A stretch of 64,000 nucleotides of DNA from Oribacterium sp. KHPX15 (GCF_900107835.1 NZ_FNRG01000018.1:19437-83436); one strand, 5' to 3'. Shown: positions 9,371-18,859, counted from the first letter of the stretch. Notes: generated by a model from the letters alone, not told the origin. Numbers and translations: made by a program.

Positions 9371-10315
9371 TTACTGTGTTTCCGTGGTCTGTTCCTGATC
9401 ATCTTCCGATTCAGGCTGTACATCGTTAAGATGTGCCTCAGCATATTCCTCAAGTGCAGCCTGCCATACCTGATATGCGGCATTGGTCTCATGCACATAA
9501 CTGTCGCTGCAGTAAACCTTTGAAAGACATCCGTCACTGTCGCAAAGCCTTGACGCAATATCCACATAACCCCAGCCGTTTTCCGCCGCCAATGCTGCCA
9601 TCTGTGCATTAAGCGCCCGGATGTTTGCATTGTTCAGATTCTTCTTTTCAGAGCCCCTGTACATCGGCGTTGTGCTGATGATGGTGATCTCTATTCCCGG
9701 GATCTCTGACTGAACTTTTGCTATAAACTGAAGATACGTTGCAACGGTATTGTCAACGCCGGCATAAAGATCGTTCAGCCCGAAAAATGTATAAATGTGT
9801 TTTGCTCCCATAAGCTTCAGAGAATCCCAGGCATATTTCTGCTGCCCCTGATATATGGGATGACAGGACTTACTCGTAATAGCCGAAAATGCATTGTGAA
9901 CAGAGTAACTTCCTCTGGTAAGGAATTTGAGATTCTGAAAAATAGGAAATGCCCCGTTTTTCACAGCATAATTTGAGAAACCCAGTGCTACGGAATCCCC
10001 CACCAGAACAGAATCCTTGAAAAAGTTTCCTATTTCAAAAGCGTGCATAGCCTCAGCCTGAAGCCTTAACTGCTCTTCCAGCCACGCTCTATTCTGCTGC
10101 TCCTGAAGGATTTCCTCCTCTGTCATTCCCTGAGGAAACGTTTCTTCTGTTGTTCCCGTTGTAGAATCACCGGTTTGTGCCCCCACTGTAGGACCTATGA
10201 CACCGTTTTCCGAAGTTTCCGTCGAAGAAGCCGGTGTATCCGCAAATGTTGTCAAAACCGGTGTTATGGCCAAAACGGCACACATCAATGCCGCTGCAAG
10301 CTTTCTGTTTCTCAT
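9371..10315 (-). CDS. Secreted SGNH/GDSL hydrolase, paralogue 1
   Basis: A probable exported esterase acting on acyl groups of surface glycans; the substrate is unknown. The start was moved to the second Met (10315) because GGGAGGA lies 5 nt upstream. It has a signal peptide, then a T/E-rich linker, and SGNH blocks: VLVGDSVALGF (nucleophile Ser about 107), FFGLNDL (oxyanion Asn about 177) and CSDSYVHETN (Asp/His about 272). Closest relative in the window is the gene at 49268 (shared WIEEQLRLQ-type region and catalytic blocks). Confidence 0.87.
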   Translation of the reverse strand: MRNRKLAAALMCAVLAITPVLTTFADTPASSTETSENGVIGPTVGAQTGDSTTGTTEETFPQGMTEEEILQEQQNRAWLEEQLRLQAEAMHAFEIGNFFKDSVLVGDSVALGFSNYAVKNGAFPIFQNLKFLTRGSYSVHNAFSAITSKSCHPIYQGQQKYAWDSLKLMGAKHIYTFFGLNDLYAGVDNTVATYLQFIAKVQSEIPGIEITIISTTPMYRGSEKKNLNNANIRALNAQMAALAAENGWGYVDIASRLCDSDGCLSKVYCSDSYVHETNAAYQVWQAALEEYAEAHLNDVQPESEDDQEQTTETQ

Positions 10316-10565
10316 ATTTCCTCCCATATTAATGCATGTTCCTGAACCATAATATTATCTGATATACAGATGCAGATAAAGCCGGTTCTCTTATAATTAA
10401 GGTTTGTTAAAACCCTCTTAAACACATTCCGTTTTAATATTTCGTCACTTAAGAATCCCAATATAAGCTGACGATAAAAAGAATCTACTCTATTATAGCT
10501 GATGCCGGCAGCAAGTTTTCTTAAATATACTTGACGATAAGGAGTACAAAACTTAGATTATTCCT

Positions 10566-11273
10566 ATGAGTAAGATAACATTTAAAAAACCCGGTAATTT
10601 CATATATCCTGTTCCTGCCGTAATGGTAAGCCTTAAAGACAGATCCGGCAGAACAAACATCCTGACCGTTGCCTGGACCGGCACCATATGTTCCGATCCA
10701 CCCATGACATATATTTCCGTACGAAAAAACAGAGGCAGCTACCCCATGCTAAGGGAATCCGGTGAATTTGTCATAAATCTCCCGGACGAAAAACTTGTAA
10801 AAGCCCTTGATTATTGCGGCGTCAGAAGCATTGCCACCGTCGACAAGTGGAAAGAAATGGGGCTCCACGAAGAAGAGTCTGCCATGGTTTCCGCCCCCTC
10901 CATCAAAGAAGCCCCCGTTTCCATCGAGTGCAAGGTGACTCAAGTGCTCCCTCTGGGAAGCCATGACATGTTCCTCGCAGAAGTTGTCGCCGTTCGTGTA
11001 GACGAACAGTTCATCGATGAAAAAGGCGCCTTCCACATGGATCAGGTAGGCCTCGTAGCCTACTCCCACGGCGACTACATGTCCCTCGGAGAGAAACTGG
11101 GCAGTTTTGGGTATTCCGTCAGAAAGAAACCGCTGCCGGTAAAGAAACAACACTCCGGAATAAAGAAAACTGCGGAAAAGGTCAACACCTCTGCGAAACC
11201 AACTACCAATAGAAAAACCAGCAAGAAGAAACCTTCCAGCCAAAAACCTTCAGATAAGAAAAACAGATTTTAA
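10566..11273 (+). CDS. Flavin reductase-like protein (FMN-binding split barrel) with Lys-rich tail
   Basis: A DIM6/NTAB-family flavoprotein. The N-terminal 185 residues carry the family features (MVSLKDRSGRTNILTVAWTG and AEVVAVRVDEQF) and are predicted to bind FMN and use NAD(P)H. The last 50 residues are almost only Lys, Ser, Thr and Pro, an unusual basic extension that could bind nucleic acid or be disordered. The ribosome site AAGGAG is about 21 nt before the ATG, farther than normal, so translation may start differently. Encoded opposite to its neighbours. Confidence 0.85.
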   Translation: MSKITFKKPGNFIYPVPAVMVSLKDRSGRTNILTVAWTGTICSDPPMTYISVRKNRGSYPMLRESGEFVINLPDEKLVKALDYCGVRSIATVDKWKEMGLHEEESAMVSAPSIKEAPVSIECKVTQVLPLGSHDMFLAEVVAVRVDEQFIDEKGAFHMDQVGLVAYSHGDYMSLGEKLGSFGYSVRKKPLPVKKQHSGIKKTAEKVNTSAKPTTNRKTSKKKPSSQKPSDKKNRF

Positions 11274-11289
11274 TAAATAGAAAACGTGA

Positions 11290-11563
11290 AGAAAATGCAA
11301 GGGATGGGTGGCTAGGCTTGCCTGATCAGCGTTTCGTGAGAAATGCTGATGCCACCAGGCGGCGAGGCTGTTTCGGCGTAAGCCGAAATCAAACGAAAAT
11401 GCCTGCGCGTAGCGCATTCTGATGGCATTTTCTCCTTGGAGTTGAAAGAACAACCCCGCGGACATGTCCGATCAGTATGCACACACCTGTGCATACTGGG
11501 CGAACATGTCCGCGGGGTTGTTCTTTCAATCTCGTGGGCCGTCACACGTCCCTTACATTTTCT
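11290..11563 (+). repeat. MITE-like structured element, copy 1 (full length)
   Basis: Terminal inverted repeats AGAAAATGCAAGGGATG / CGTCCCTTACATTTTCT bound about 274 bp without a gene. Inside are a module with CTGATCAGCGTTTCGTGAG and GGCATTTTCTCCTTGGAG, and a long hairpin with arms around GCGGACATGTCC and tip GTATGCACACACCTGTGCA. Copy 2 (17272-17547) is the same element inverted, and copy 3 (18860-19016) lacks the first module. Confidence 0.85.
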
Positions 11564-11590
11564 GTACCATTAAATAATCTTTCGGTATCA

Positions 11591-12505
11591 TCACGCCTGT
11601 ACCGGAACAACAGGAACAACAGGAATCACTTCACCTTCTGAACCGGCTGCAGTAGTTTCGGTTGTGGCAGTTTCACCTGCAGAGGCAGCTGCATCATTGG
11701 CATGAACATAGTTCTGAGCTGCCGCATACTCACGGAGACACTGAACCCAGATAGCATAAGCATCATCATTCTGATGGATTTTCTGGTCTGTACAGTAAAC
11801 AGGGTTCAGATTTCCGTTTGCATCTGCAAGGCGGTTAGCGATATCTATGTAGCCATATCCGTTCTGTGCGGCATATTCCTGCATGGAAGCATTAAGCTTA
11901 CGTACTGTATCATTGTCAAATGCCCAGCTCTTAACGCCTTTAATTGAAGACTGATGACTTGAATAAATGTAAGTTGTACTTATGATAGTAATGTCTACAT
12001 CCGGATTTGCAGCCTTGATCTGTCCGATGTAGGTTTTGTAATTCTCGAAAACCTCACTTGGACGACCCTGAATATCATTAAGACCAAGAGAAATATAAAC
12101 ATGCTTTGCACCCATTATACCAACCATCTCATAGGCATAATGCTGAGCTCCGCCATACCATAAATGTCTAACGCCTTCTGTTCCAATGGGCTTAAGCTCC
12201 TCATCCATGCTATAGCTCGGCATGGTTATGAACTTAAGGTTTGCAAGGATCGGATTAGCACTTCTCGCAATAGCATATCTCCTGAAACCGTCTGCCACTG
12301 AATCACCGATGATAAGGGAATCCTTGTAAAAATCAACCACGCGCTGATCTTCCTGAGCATTAACAACCGGATCCTGGGAAAGCTCTGTGGCAGCCTGAGT
12401 TTCCTGAGCTGCGGCAGTCTCTTCTGCCATTGAAATAATGCCGGATGAAACGATCATAGATGAAGCAAGTGCAATGATTGCTGCCTTCTTTAATAACTTT
12501 TTCAT
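11591..12505 (-). CDS. Secreted SGNH/GDSL hydrolase, paralogue 2
   Basis: A signal peptide is followed by a short linker and an intact SGNH set: LIIGDSVADGF (Ser about 69), LGLNDI (Asn about 141) and CTDQKIHQND (Asp/His). A low-complexity tail rich in Ala, Glu, Thr, Pro and Val ends the protein. Probable extracellular esterase of unknown substrate. Good ribosome site (AGAGGAG). It follows paralogue 3 on the same strand after 126 nt, so the pair may be co-transcribed. Confidence 0.86.
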   Translation of the reverse strand: MKKLLKKAAIIALASSMIVSSGIISMAEETAAAQETQAATELSQDPVVNAQEDQRVVDFYKDSLIIGDSVADGFRRYAIARSANPILANLKFITMPSYSMDEELKPIGTEGVRHLWYGGAQHYAYEMVGIMGAKHVYISLGLNDIQGRPSEVFENYKTYIGQIKAANPDVDITIISTTYIYSSHQSSIKGVKSWAFDNDTVRKLNASMQEYAAQNGYGYIDIANRLADANGNLNPVYCTDQKIHQNDDAYAIWVQCLREYAAAQNYVHANDAAASAGETATTETTAAGSEGEVIPVVPVVPVQA

Positions 12506-12631
12506 ACTCTCTACTCCTCTTATAATTTCTTTTATTTACAATAAATGTATCATATTGTCGAAACCTACACTACCGCATGAAGGTACGGTAAAAATCCTTC
12601 AGGTATATTTGGTATAGTACTTTATTTTTTA

Positions 12632-13450
12632 TTATGCAAGTCCCATCTTTTTAAGAGCATATTCCTTGAGCGAATTTGTCCAAATGTCATAGGCCAGGTC
12701 GTTCTGGTGGATATACTCGTCAGAGCTGTAAATCGGATTCAGATCTCCGTTAGCGTCTGCCAGGAGGTCTGCAACATTGATAAAGCCCCAGCCGTTTTGT
12801 GCGCAGATCTGCTCCATGGCTATGTTGAAGGCTTTAACATTGGCACTTGTCATGGTACCGTGGTACTTGCCCGGGTAAATGTAGGTGGCACTGATCACAG
12901 TTATGTCAACATCAGGATTAACAGCCTTGATCTGATTGATAAGCCTCTGATAATCCTCAAGAACTGTGGGAACCTGAACCTCGGTTGTTCCGAAAGAAAG
13001 GTATACGTGCTTCGCACCCATAAGCTGGATGGAATCCCAAACGTAGCGCTGCTGTCCCATGTACATTGGGTGGTAGCTTGTAGTACTGATACCATCAAAA
13101 GCACGTTGAATGGAGAAACCGTTGGCAGTAAGTGCCTGGAAATTCTTAAGCACAGGATCCTCTTTGTGATCATAAGCGTAAAGACCAAAGCCTTTTCCGA
13201 TAGAGTTTCCGACGATGACAGAGTTCTGGAAAAACTGATCCAGGGCATCATCAACGGAAAATCCCGGAGTGCTGAGAGTGCTGATGCCTGTGCCCGGCAT
13301 CGTACCTGCTGCGGCAGACGCATCTGAACTGTAATTGCCGAAATCCACTGCAGAAATTCCTGTGGCGGCAGCAAGGGACCCAAAACTGCAAACACCGGAT
13401 ACAAGCATTGTGCCCAGTGCCAAAGCTGCGATTTTTTTAATCTGTCTCAT
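12632..13450 (-). CDS. SGNH-like secreted protein, paralogue 3, with altered catalytic blocks
   Basis: Clearly homologous to paralogue 2 (FFQNSVIVGNS, MGAKHVYLSFG, SSDEYIHQND) with a signal peptide. Block I reads VGNSIGKGF instead of GDS. Block III reads SFGTTEV where the paralogues have GLND, so the oxyanion Asn is missing. The nucleophile Ser and the Asp/His pair remain. It may be a glycan-binding pseudo-enzyme or have changed chemistry. It is the upstream gene of a pair with paralogue 2. Confidence 0.82.
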   Translation of the reverse strand: MRQIKKIAALALGTMLVSGVCSFGSLAAATGISAVDFGNYSSDASAAAGTMPGTGISTLSTPGFSVDDALDQFFQNSVIVGNSIGKGFGLYAYDHKEDPVLKNFQALTANGFSIQRAFDGISTTSYHPMYMGQQRYVWDSIQLMGAKHVYLSFGTTEVQVPTVLEDYQRLINQIKAVNPDVDITVISATYIYPGKYHGTMTSANVKAFNIAMEQICAQNGWGFINVADLLADANGDLNPIYSSDEYIHQNDLAYDIWTNSLKEYALKKMGLA

Positions 13451-13630
13451 AAAGACCTCTTCTATTAATTATAATTTGCAAGGAGTATTGTAGCACAAAA
13501 GAACAAAATCGGTTTATAAAATCAATTTGAACTTCATTTACAAATTAATGACGGAAGCGGAGAGAATATAAAAAAAGTAAAAAATAATTTATAGAACTTT
13601 ATATTAAGTCATGCAACCACCTTGCGATAG

Positions 13631-13658
13631 TTGACTTGAGGGAAAATAAGAGTAAAAT
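13631..13658 (+). promoter_or_regulatory. Promoter of the tRNA-Gly gene
   Basis: TTGACT (13631-13636), a 16-bp spacer and TAAAAT (13653-13658). This places the start about 12 nt before the tRNA. Confidence 0.65.
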
Positions 13659-13676
13659 TATGGGAGTGTAACAAGT

Positions 13677-13747
13677 GCAGATATAGTACATCGGTAGTAC
13701 ATCGGCTTCCCAAGCCGAGGAGGCGGGTTCGATTCCCGTTATCTGCT
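13677..13747 (+). tRNA. tRNA-Gly (anticodon CCC)
   Basis: Cloverleaf read by hand: acceptor GCAGATA/TATCTGC, D-stem GTAC/GTAC, anticodon stem TCGGC/GCCGA with loop TTCCCAA (anticodon CCC, decodes GGG), T-stem GCGGG/CCCGT with loop TTCGATT, discriminator T. CCA is not encoded. A terminator follows at once. Confidence 0.9.
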
Positions 13748-13758
13748 GAATTGAAAAC

Positions 13759-13810
13759 ATGGCGGAAATCCTAAAAGAATGGCTTATTCTCTAGGATTTT
13801 CGCCATTTTT
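13759..13810 (+). terminator. Terminator after tRNA-Gly
   Basis: ATGGCGGAAATCCTA pairs with TAGGATTTTCGCCAT, followed by TTTTATT. It also lies 40 nt from the stop of the convergent LysR gene and may serve both. Confidence 0.8.
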
Positions 13811-13850
13811 ATTACTGAAAATTACTAATCCGGCAGAATTCTCTGGTAAC

Positions 13851-14744
13851 TCAGTAAGTCAACACCGGCACTATCCCCTGTTCATTGCCTTCATTGTAGG
13901 TTTTCCGGACGAAATTCAGGAATTTGCGAACCGTATGAGAAGCATTCTTCCGGAAGAATATTCCGTAGGGCAGGGTATAGTCCCACTTGCATGGTATCAC
14001 CTTCATGCCGGGAAGAATGTCATTCCAGCACATGGGCACAAGTAAGAGCTGTCCCTTAAATCCTCCGCCCCAGAGGATAACCTCGCTGGGATAATCATGA
14101 ATGTCGAGATTTATTCCATTAGTCCTCATGCAATCAAACATTTCCACTATAGTTGGGGCACCTTCGACCCTGAAGCACATTACCGTTTCCCCGGAAAGCT
14201 CCGACGGAGAGACTATATCCTTTTTTGAAATAGAGTGTCGTTCCGGCGCCGCAAAGCCAAATGGCACGTCACATATTCTTATAAAATCCCATTCCTTCAT
14301 CCAGGGAACTCCGCTGTTGACGCTTTCAATGAGATCGGTCTGGGCCGGTATACGGTGCTCGGTATCGATGGAGACCATGTTTATCTTCACATTGTCATTT
14401 ACAGCCGAGTACAGCATCCAAAGCTCATAAAGCAGGCGGCTTTTCTCCAACAGTGAAGTGCCTATGGAAATGTGATTCTCTCTTTCTGCTATGGCACGAA
14501 CCTCTTCCATTATGGCATCCCCTGCATGAACCCATGACCTGGCCTCCTTTTTCAGGAATTCTCCGGCAGGAGTCAGCTCAACTCCACCACGGTTTCTTTT
14601 CAAGAGTCTCACATCAAGTCTTTTCTCCAAAGTGTTTATCTGCTGAAGCACGGCACTCGGTGTAATGTATAGTTCCGTCGCTGCCTTATTAAAACTACCC
14701 CTTTCACATACCGCAAGAAATGTCTGTATATGTGTGCTGTACAT
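13851..14744 (-). CDS. LysR-type transcriptional regulator
   Basis: A 297-residue regulator with an N-terminal winged helix (FNKAATELYITPSAVLQQI, about residues 15-35) and a C-terminal effector domain. It is divergent from the exported flavin reductase at 15040 with a 295-bp shared upstream region, the classic layout for a LysR protein controlling its neighbour. By inference its co-inducer is the reductase substrate or a derivative. Good ribosome site (AAGGAG). Confidence 0.88.
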   Translation of the reverse strand: MYSTHIQTFLAVCERGSFNKAATELYITPSAVLQQINTLEKRLDVRLLKRNRGGVELTPAGEFLKKEARSWVHAGDAIMEEVRAIAERENHISIGTSLLEKSRLLYELWMLYSAVNDNVKINMVSIDTEHRIPAQTDLIESVNSGVPWMKEWDFIRICDVPFGFAAPERHSISKKDIVSPSELSGETVMCFRVEGAPTIVEMFDCMRTNGINLDIHDYPSEVILWGGGFKGQLLLVPMCWNDILPGMKVIPCKWDYTLPYGIFFRKNASHTVRKFLNFVRKTYNEGNEQGIVPVLTY

Positions 14745-15039
14745 AATCTATCCTCATCTCCTTATATTTTGTTTTCAGTTGAAGCCTTAACCGGCTCTGT
14801 TATTTCCTTCCTTTTCAATTAGGTTATTTACTTAAATTGTATAAGCAATGTCCCTTCTTCCTTCAAAAAAGGTCAACCGGTATTAAGTAAAACTAAATAC
14901 ACATTAACACAATTGAAATATACAAACAACGGCGTTCATAAGAAAATACTGTTAAATTAATGCCAATGTCTTGGCTTGATCTATTCACTTTATCTTATCA
15001 ATATCTTGGATGCGTATTCACGATCCGCAAGGAGGAAAA

Positions 15040-17244
15040 ATGGCTAAACTGATTTCCAGAAGAGATTTTTTGAGAGGCACAGCAGCAGGTGCCGTAACAT
15101 TAACAGCAGGTGCTGTTATAGGAGGACTTACTGGCTGCAGTTCCAACACGCCTGAGGCAACAACTGCCGCAGCAACCGAGGCTGCCACCACTGCAGCTGC
15201 AACTGAGGCTGCAAAAGCAGGACTTTACATTCCCGGAACTTATACAGCAGTTGAAAAGGGTCTTGAAAGTGATATCACAGTCACAATGACATTTGACGAA
15301 AACAGCATAACCGATGTAAAGATCGATGCTTCAGGAGAAACCGAGGGTATCGGAACAGCAACTCCGGAGCCGCTTTCAAAGGCAATCCTTGAGGCACAGA
15401 GCGCTGAAGTGGATGCTGTGTCCGGCGCCACAGTAACATCCAATGCCGTAAAGAAAGCTGCTGCCAACTGTATCGCACAGGCAAAGGGCGAGGCCGTAAC
15501 CATGGCTGCCGACGCAGACAATGCTGCCGGTGCTTCCCAGGATGACTGGCTTGGTACAGAACCTGAAATAAGTGATGCTGATGTATATAACGAAGTTGAG
15601 GCCGATGTTATAGTTGTAGGCCTTGGTGTTGCCGGTGTGGCAGCTGCAAGAGGCGCCGCAGAGGCAGGCGCAACAGTAATCGGTATCGATGGTGCAGCTG
15701 CACCCTGCTGCCGTTCCGGAGAGTATGCGGTCATCAACAGCCCTAAGCTCAATGCCCGCTGGCCGGAGAGAGCATTATCAAGAGAAGAAGTTGACGAGAT
15801 CATCGATTCTCATGTTAATGAATCTTCATACCGCGTAAAGAGAAGCATCGCGAAGAAGTGGGCTGACAACATTGGCGAAGCCTTCGACTGGTGGACAGAT
15901 GCCGATGACCATCTGTTCATAGCCGATGAGACAAGACAGCCTATCGAAGATGAGAATGCTGACGACTTCATGATTCCTATCTTCCGTCCGCTTCCTTCTT
16001 ATAAGGATGCAAGCGGCAATGAGCACGTATACAACTGGAAGGAAGAGCGCTTCCCATGCTATCCGACTTCTGTTGAGTTCCTGCCGAGCCAGGCAGCTAC
16101 CTTCACAGCTAACTGGGACAAGGCGCTGGCAACCGGTAAGGTAGAGGCTTATTTCGGACACTTCGGAAAGAAGCTCATCATGGAGGATGGAAGATGTGTC
16201 GGTGTCTATGCATTAAACGACGACCCTCAGTCTTCTGATAAGGGCAAGTACCTGAAGCTCACAGCAAAGAAGGGCGTTATCCTTTCAACAGGTGATTACG
16301 GTTCCAATGATGCTGCCATGAAGCATTTTGCTCCGGATGTAATGAAGACTCACCAGAACAACAGACTTTTCACTTCCTTCGACGTAAACGGAGTTCCAAC
16401 AAACCAGGGTGAAGGTCTCAGAATGGGTGCATGGGCAGGCGCAAAGGTTATGGGCTACAATGCCCCTATGATCCACCACATGGGCGGCGGTGCCGATCTT
16501 TCAGGTGTTGGTGTTATGGGTAATGCAGGCTTCCTGAACCTGGACATGGACGGAAAGCGTTTCATGTGCGAGGATCTTCCGGGACAGCAGCTTGAGAACC
16601 AGATCGAGCAGACCAGACTTATGCAGAGCTGGCAGTTCTTTGATGCAAACTGGCCTGAGCAGGTAACTCACATGCCGGCAGCTCACGGTGGTGCATGCTA
16701 TTTTGAAGATTACGCTTCCATAGATGAAGCTCCTAAGAACAATAAGACTTACCGTAACTGGAAGAGCCCTTATCAGCTTGAGGCTGCTGTTCAGGACGGC
16801 AGATGCTTAAAGGCAGATACATTGGAAGAGCTTGTTGCAAAGGTATATCCTGATGATACCGCTGCACAGGAGCAGGCTCTTCAGTCCATCAAGAGATATA
16901 ATGAGCTTGCAGCAGCCGGCTATGATGAGGATTTCCACAAGGTTCCGAGCCGTCTCATGCCTGTGGATACAGCTCCTTTCTATGCCGATCAGTTCACAAC
17001 CGCTATCATGCTTGTTTGCATCGGTGGTCTCGAGTCTGATGAGGACTGCCACACATTCACAGAGGTGACAGATGAGCAGGGACGCCAGGTTTGCGGCGAG
17101 ATCATCAAGGGTCTCTATGTTGCGGGAAATATGCAAGGCGGTAGATTCGGAATGGAATATCCTATCGGGCTTAAGGGTGTGAGTCACTCTATGGCTATGT
17201 ACTATGGTAAGGTTGCAGGGGAGAATGCTGCTGCCGAGATCTGA
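15040..17244 (+). CDS. Tat-exported FMN-binding/FAD-dependent reductase lipoprotein (fumarate/urocanate reductase family)
   Basis: Predicted extracytoplasmic reductase using an organic acid as electron acceptor. Start at 15040 is fixed by AAGGAGG 5 nt upstream. The N-terminus has a twin-arginine motif SRRDFLRG plus lipobox LTGC. Next comes an FMN-binding domain with SGATVTS near residue 127, whose Thr would carry covalent FMN. The flavoprotein fold then starts with VVGLGVAGVAAARGAAEAG (about 193) and ends GGRFGMEYPIGLKG. The domain order matches Shewanella UrdA-type and gut-bacterial respiratory reductases; the substrate cannot be told from sequence. A divergent LysR gene probably regulates it. 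Confidence 0.9.
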   Translation: MAKLISRRDFLRGTAAGAVTLTAGAVIGGLTGCSSNTPEATTAAATEAATTAAATEAAKAGLYIPGTYTAVEKGLESDITVTMTFDENSITDVKIDASGETEGIGTATPEPLSKAILEAQSAEVDAVSGATVTSNAVKKAAANCIAQAKGEAVTMAADADNAAGASQDDWLGTEPEISDADVYNEVEADVIVVGLGVAGVAAARGAAEAGATVIGIDGAAAPCCRSGEYAVINSPKLNARWPERALSREEVDEIIDSHVNESSYRVKRSIAKKWADNIGEAFDWWTDADDHLFIADETRQPIEDENADDFMIPIFRPLPSYKDASGNEHVYNWKEERFPCYPTSVEFLPSQAATFTANWDKALATGKVEAYFGHFGKKLIMEDGRCVGVYALNDDPQSSDKGKYLKLTAKKGVILSTGDYGSNDAAMKHFAPDVMKTHQNNRLFTSFDVNGVPTNQGEGLRMGAWAGAKVMGYNAPMIHHMGGGADLSGVGVMGNAGFLNLDMDGKRFMCEDLPGQQLENQIEQTRLMQSWQFFDANWPEQVTHMPAAHGGACYFEDYASIDEAPKNNKTYRNWKSPYQLEAAVQDGRCLKADTLEELVAKVYPDDTAAQEQALQSIKRYNELAAAGYDEDFHKVPSRLMPVDTAPFYADQFTTAIMLVCIGGLESDEDCHTFTEVTDEQGRQVCGEIIKGLYVAGNMQGGRFGMEYPIGLKGVSHSMAMYYGKVAGENAAAEI

Positions 17245-17271
17245 TGAGACCGATAGGTTTTGAAATGGGCC

Positions 17272-17547
17272 AGAAAATGCAAGGGACGGGTGACAGCCCA
17301 CGAGATTGAAAGTACATCCTCACAAACAAAGTCCGCCCGGTATGCACAGGTATGTGCATACCGGGCGGACTTTGTTCGCGAGTCTGTTCTTTCAACTCCA
17401 AGGAGAAAATGCCATCAGAATGCGCTACGCGCAGGCATTTTCGTTTGATTTCGGCTTACGCCGAAACAGCCTCGCCGCCTGGGGGCATCAGCATTTCTCA
17501 CGAAACGCTGATCAGGCAAGCCTTGCCACACATCCCTTGCATTTTCT
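17272..17547 (-). repeat. MITE-like structured element, copy 2 (inverted relative to copy 1)
   Basis: The same ends (AGAAAATGCAAGGGACG ... CATCCCTTGCATTTTCT) and the same internal module as copy 1 but in the other orientation. Its hairpin has different arms (AAAGTCCGCCCGG / CCGGGCGGACTTT) and tip TATGCACAGGTATGTGCATA. It fills most of the 607-bp gap between the flavin reductase and the dehydrogenase. Confidence 0.85.
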
Positions 17548-17564
17548 TCACATATCGATTACCG

Positions 17565-17690
17565 GAACTTAAAGCAGATTATGATTACGCCGAAAGAGCC
17601 TCGCCGGCTACCGGCATCAGCTTTTACTATGAACATTTATAAGCAAGACATTGGCACCCTTCCTTTTCTTCACGTTATCACTCAACGTGT
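17565..17690 (-). repeat. Decayed half copy of the MITE-like element
   Basis: ATTACGCCGAAAGAGCCTCGCC, GGCATCAGC and CTTTTCTTCACG repeat the order of words in copy 2 (TTACGCCGAAACAGCCTC, GGCATCAGC, CATTTTCTTCAC) with many changes. Adjacent to copy 2, so either an old tandem insertion or a duplicated half. Confidence 0.55.
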
Positions 17691-17851
17691 TTTAATGGAT
17701 ACCTTATGTCTCCTGCCTTTTAAACTGTAGTCTAACTGTTTCCCTGCGACCTTTTGTGAAGGAAACAAATTATATAGGTGATATTTTGTGTAGAATATGT
17801 GGTAAAATCAACGGAGATTGAATAAAAAATGGATGACAGGAGGGTGTTTGC

Positions 17852-18808
17852 ATGAAGATTTTAGGGGCTATGCCTTTTAGTGATGAGGACAGGAAGTATA
17901 TTGAGAGCAAGACAAAGGGGCATGAGATTGTTTATAAAGCGAAGGAGATTGTGGAGGAAGCAGATGTGCAGGATGTAGATATCATCCTGGGGAATGTTTC
18001 TCCGGCGGTTGTGGCAAAGGCACTGAAGCTTAAGTGGCTTCAGACCAATTCTGCAGGTGTTGATAATTACTGTAAGGAGGGAATTCTTTTGCCTGAGACT
18101 CTCCTCACCAGTGCTTCAGGTGCTTATGACACTACGGTTTCTGAGTGGATGGTTTCAGTTTGCTTTATGCTGGCTCGTAAGGAAGATCTTTATATGAGAA
18201 ATCAGGTCAACAAAGAATGGAGGCCGGAGGGCAAGGTGGTTTCCATTGAGGATTCTGTGACTCTTGTTTTGGGGCTTGGTTCTATAGGTAAGCATTATGC
18301 CAAGAAGATGCATGCCTTAGGAAGCTATGTGATCGGCGTTACAAAGCATCAGCATAGTGACAAGCCTGAATTTGTTGATGAGTTCACCACTGTCGAGCAC
18401 CTTGATGAACTCCTTCCAAGAGCAGACTACGTTGCCATGGTGCTTCCGGGAACGGCGGAAAATGTTCATATCATCAATGCTGACCGCCTCAAACTTATGA
18501 AGCCGACTGCATATCTCATCAATGCCGGCCGTGGCAATGCAGTGGACGGAAAGGCGCTGAATGACGCCCTCAGAAACGGAATAATCGGAGGAGCAGCCCT
18601 TGATGTAACAGAGCCTGAACCCCTCCCCGCAACAGATCCCCTCTGGGATGCCCCAAGATGTATCATCACCCCTCACATCGCCGGCCAGTTCTACCTCCAG
18701 AAAACCTTCGATAACATCGTAAAAATCACCGGAGAGAATTTAGAAAAATATCTTGCCGGCGACATCGCCTCCATGAAAAGTAAAGTAGATCACAAAAAAG
18801 GCTATTGA
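17852..18808 (+). CDS. D-isomer specific 2-hydroxyacid dehydrogenase
   Basis: An NAD(P)-dependent oxidoreductase of the D-2-hydroxyacid family (318 aa). It shows the Rossmann motif LGLGSIGKHYAKKM (about 138) and catalytic Arg in NAGRG (about 223), Glu in EPEPLP (about 254) and His in ITPHIAG (about 275). Strong ribosome site AGGAGGG. It stands between two MITE-like elements, separated from the reductase upstream by 607 bp, so joint control is not certain. The substrate is unknown. Confidence 0.88.
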   Translation: MKILGAMPFSDEDRKYIESKTKGHEIVYKAKEIVEEADVQDVDIILGNVSPAVVAKALKLKWLQTNSAGVDNYCKEGILLPETLLTSASGAYDTTVSEWMVSVCFMLARKEDLYMRNQVNKEWRPEGKVVSIEDSVTLVLGLGSIGKHYAKKMHALGSYVIGVTKHQHSDKPEFVDEFTTVEHLDELLPRADYVAMVLPGTAENVHIINADRLKLMKPTAYLINAGRGNAVDGKALNDALRNGIIGGAALDVTEPEPLPATDPLWDAPRCIITPHIAGQFYLQKTFDNIVKITGENLEKYLAGDIASMKSKVDHKKGY

Positions 18809-18859
18809 TAAAAAGCCTATTGTGTATAAATGTCTTGCCTGCCGGTTATCAATGTGTGA

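Noticed and set aside
17306..17642. Several overlapping short open frames
   Set aside because: They fall inside MITE-like copy 2 and its decayed half. No ribosome site, and the DNA pattern explains the open frames.
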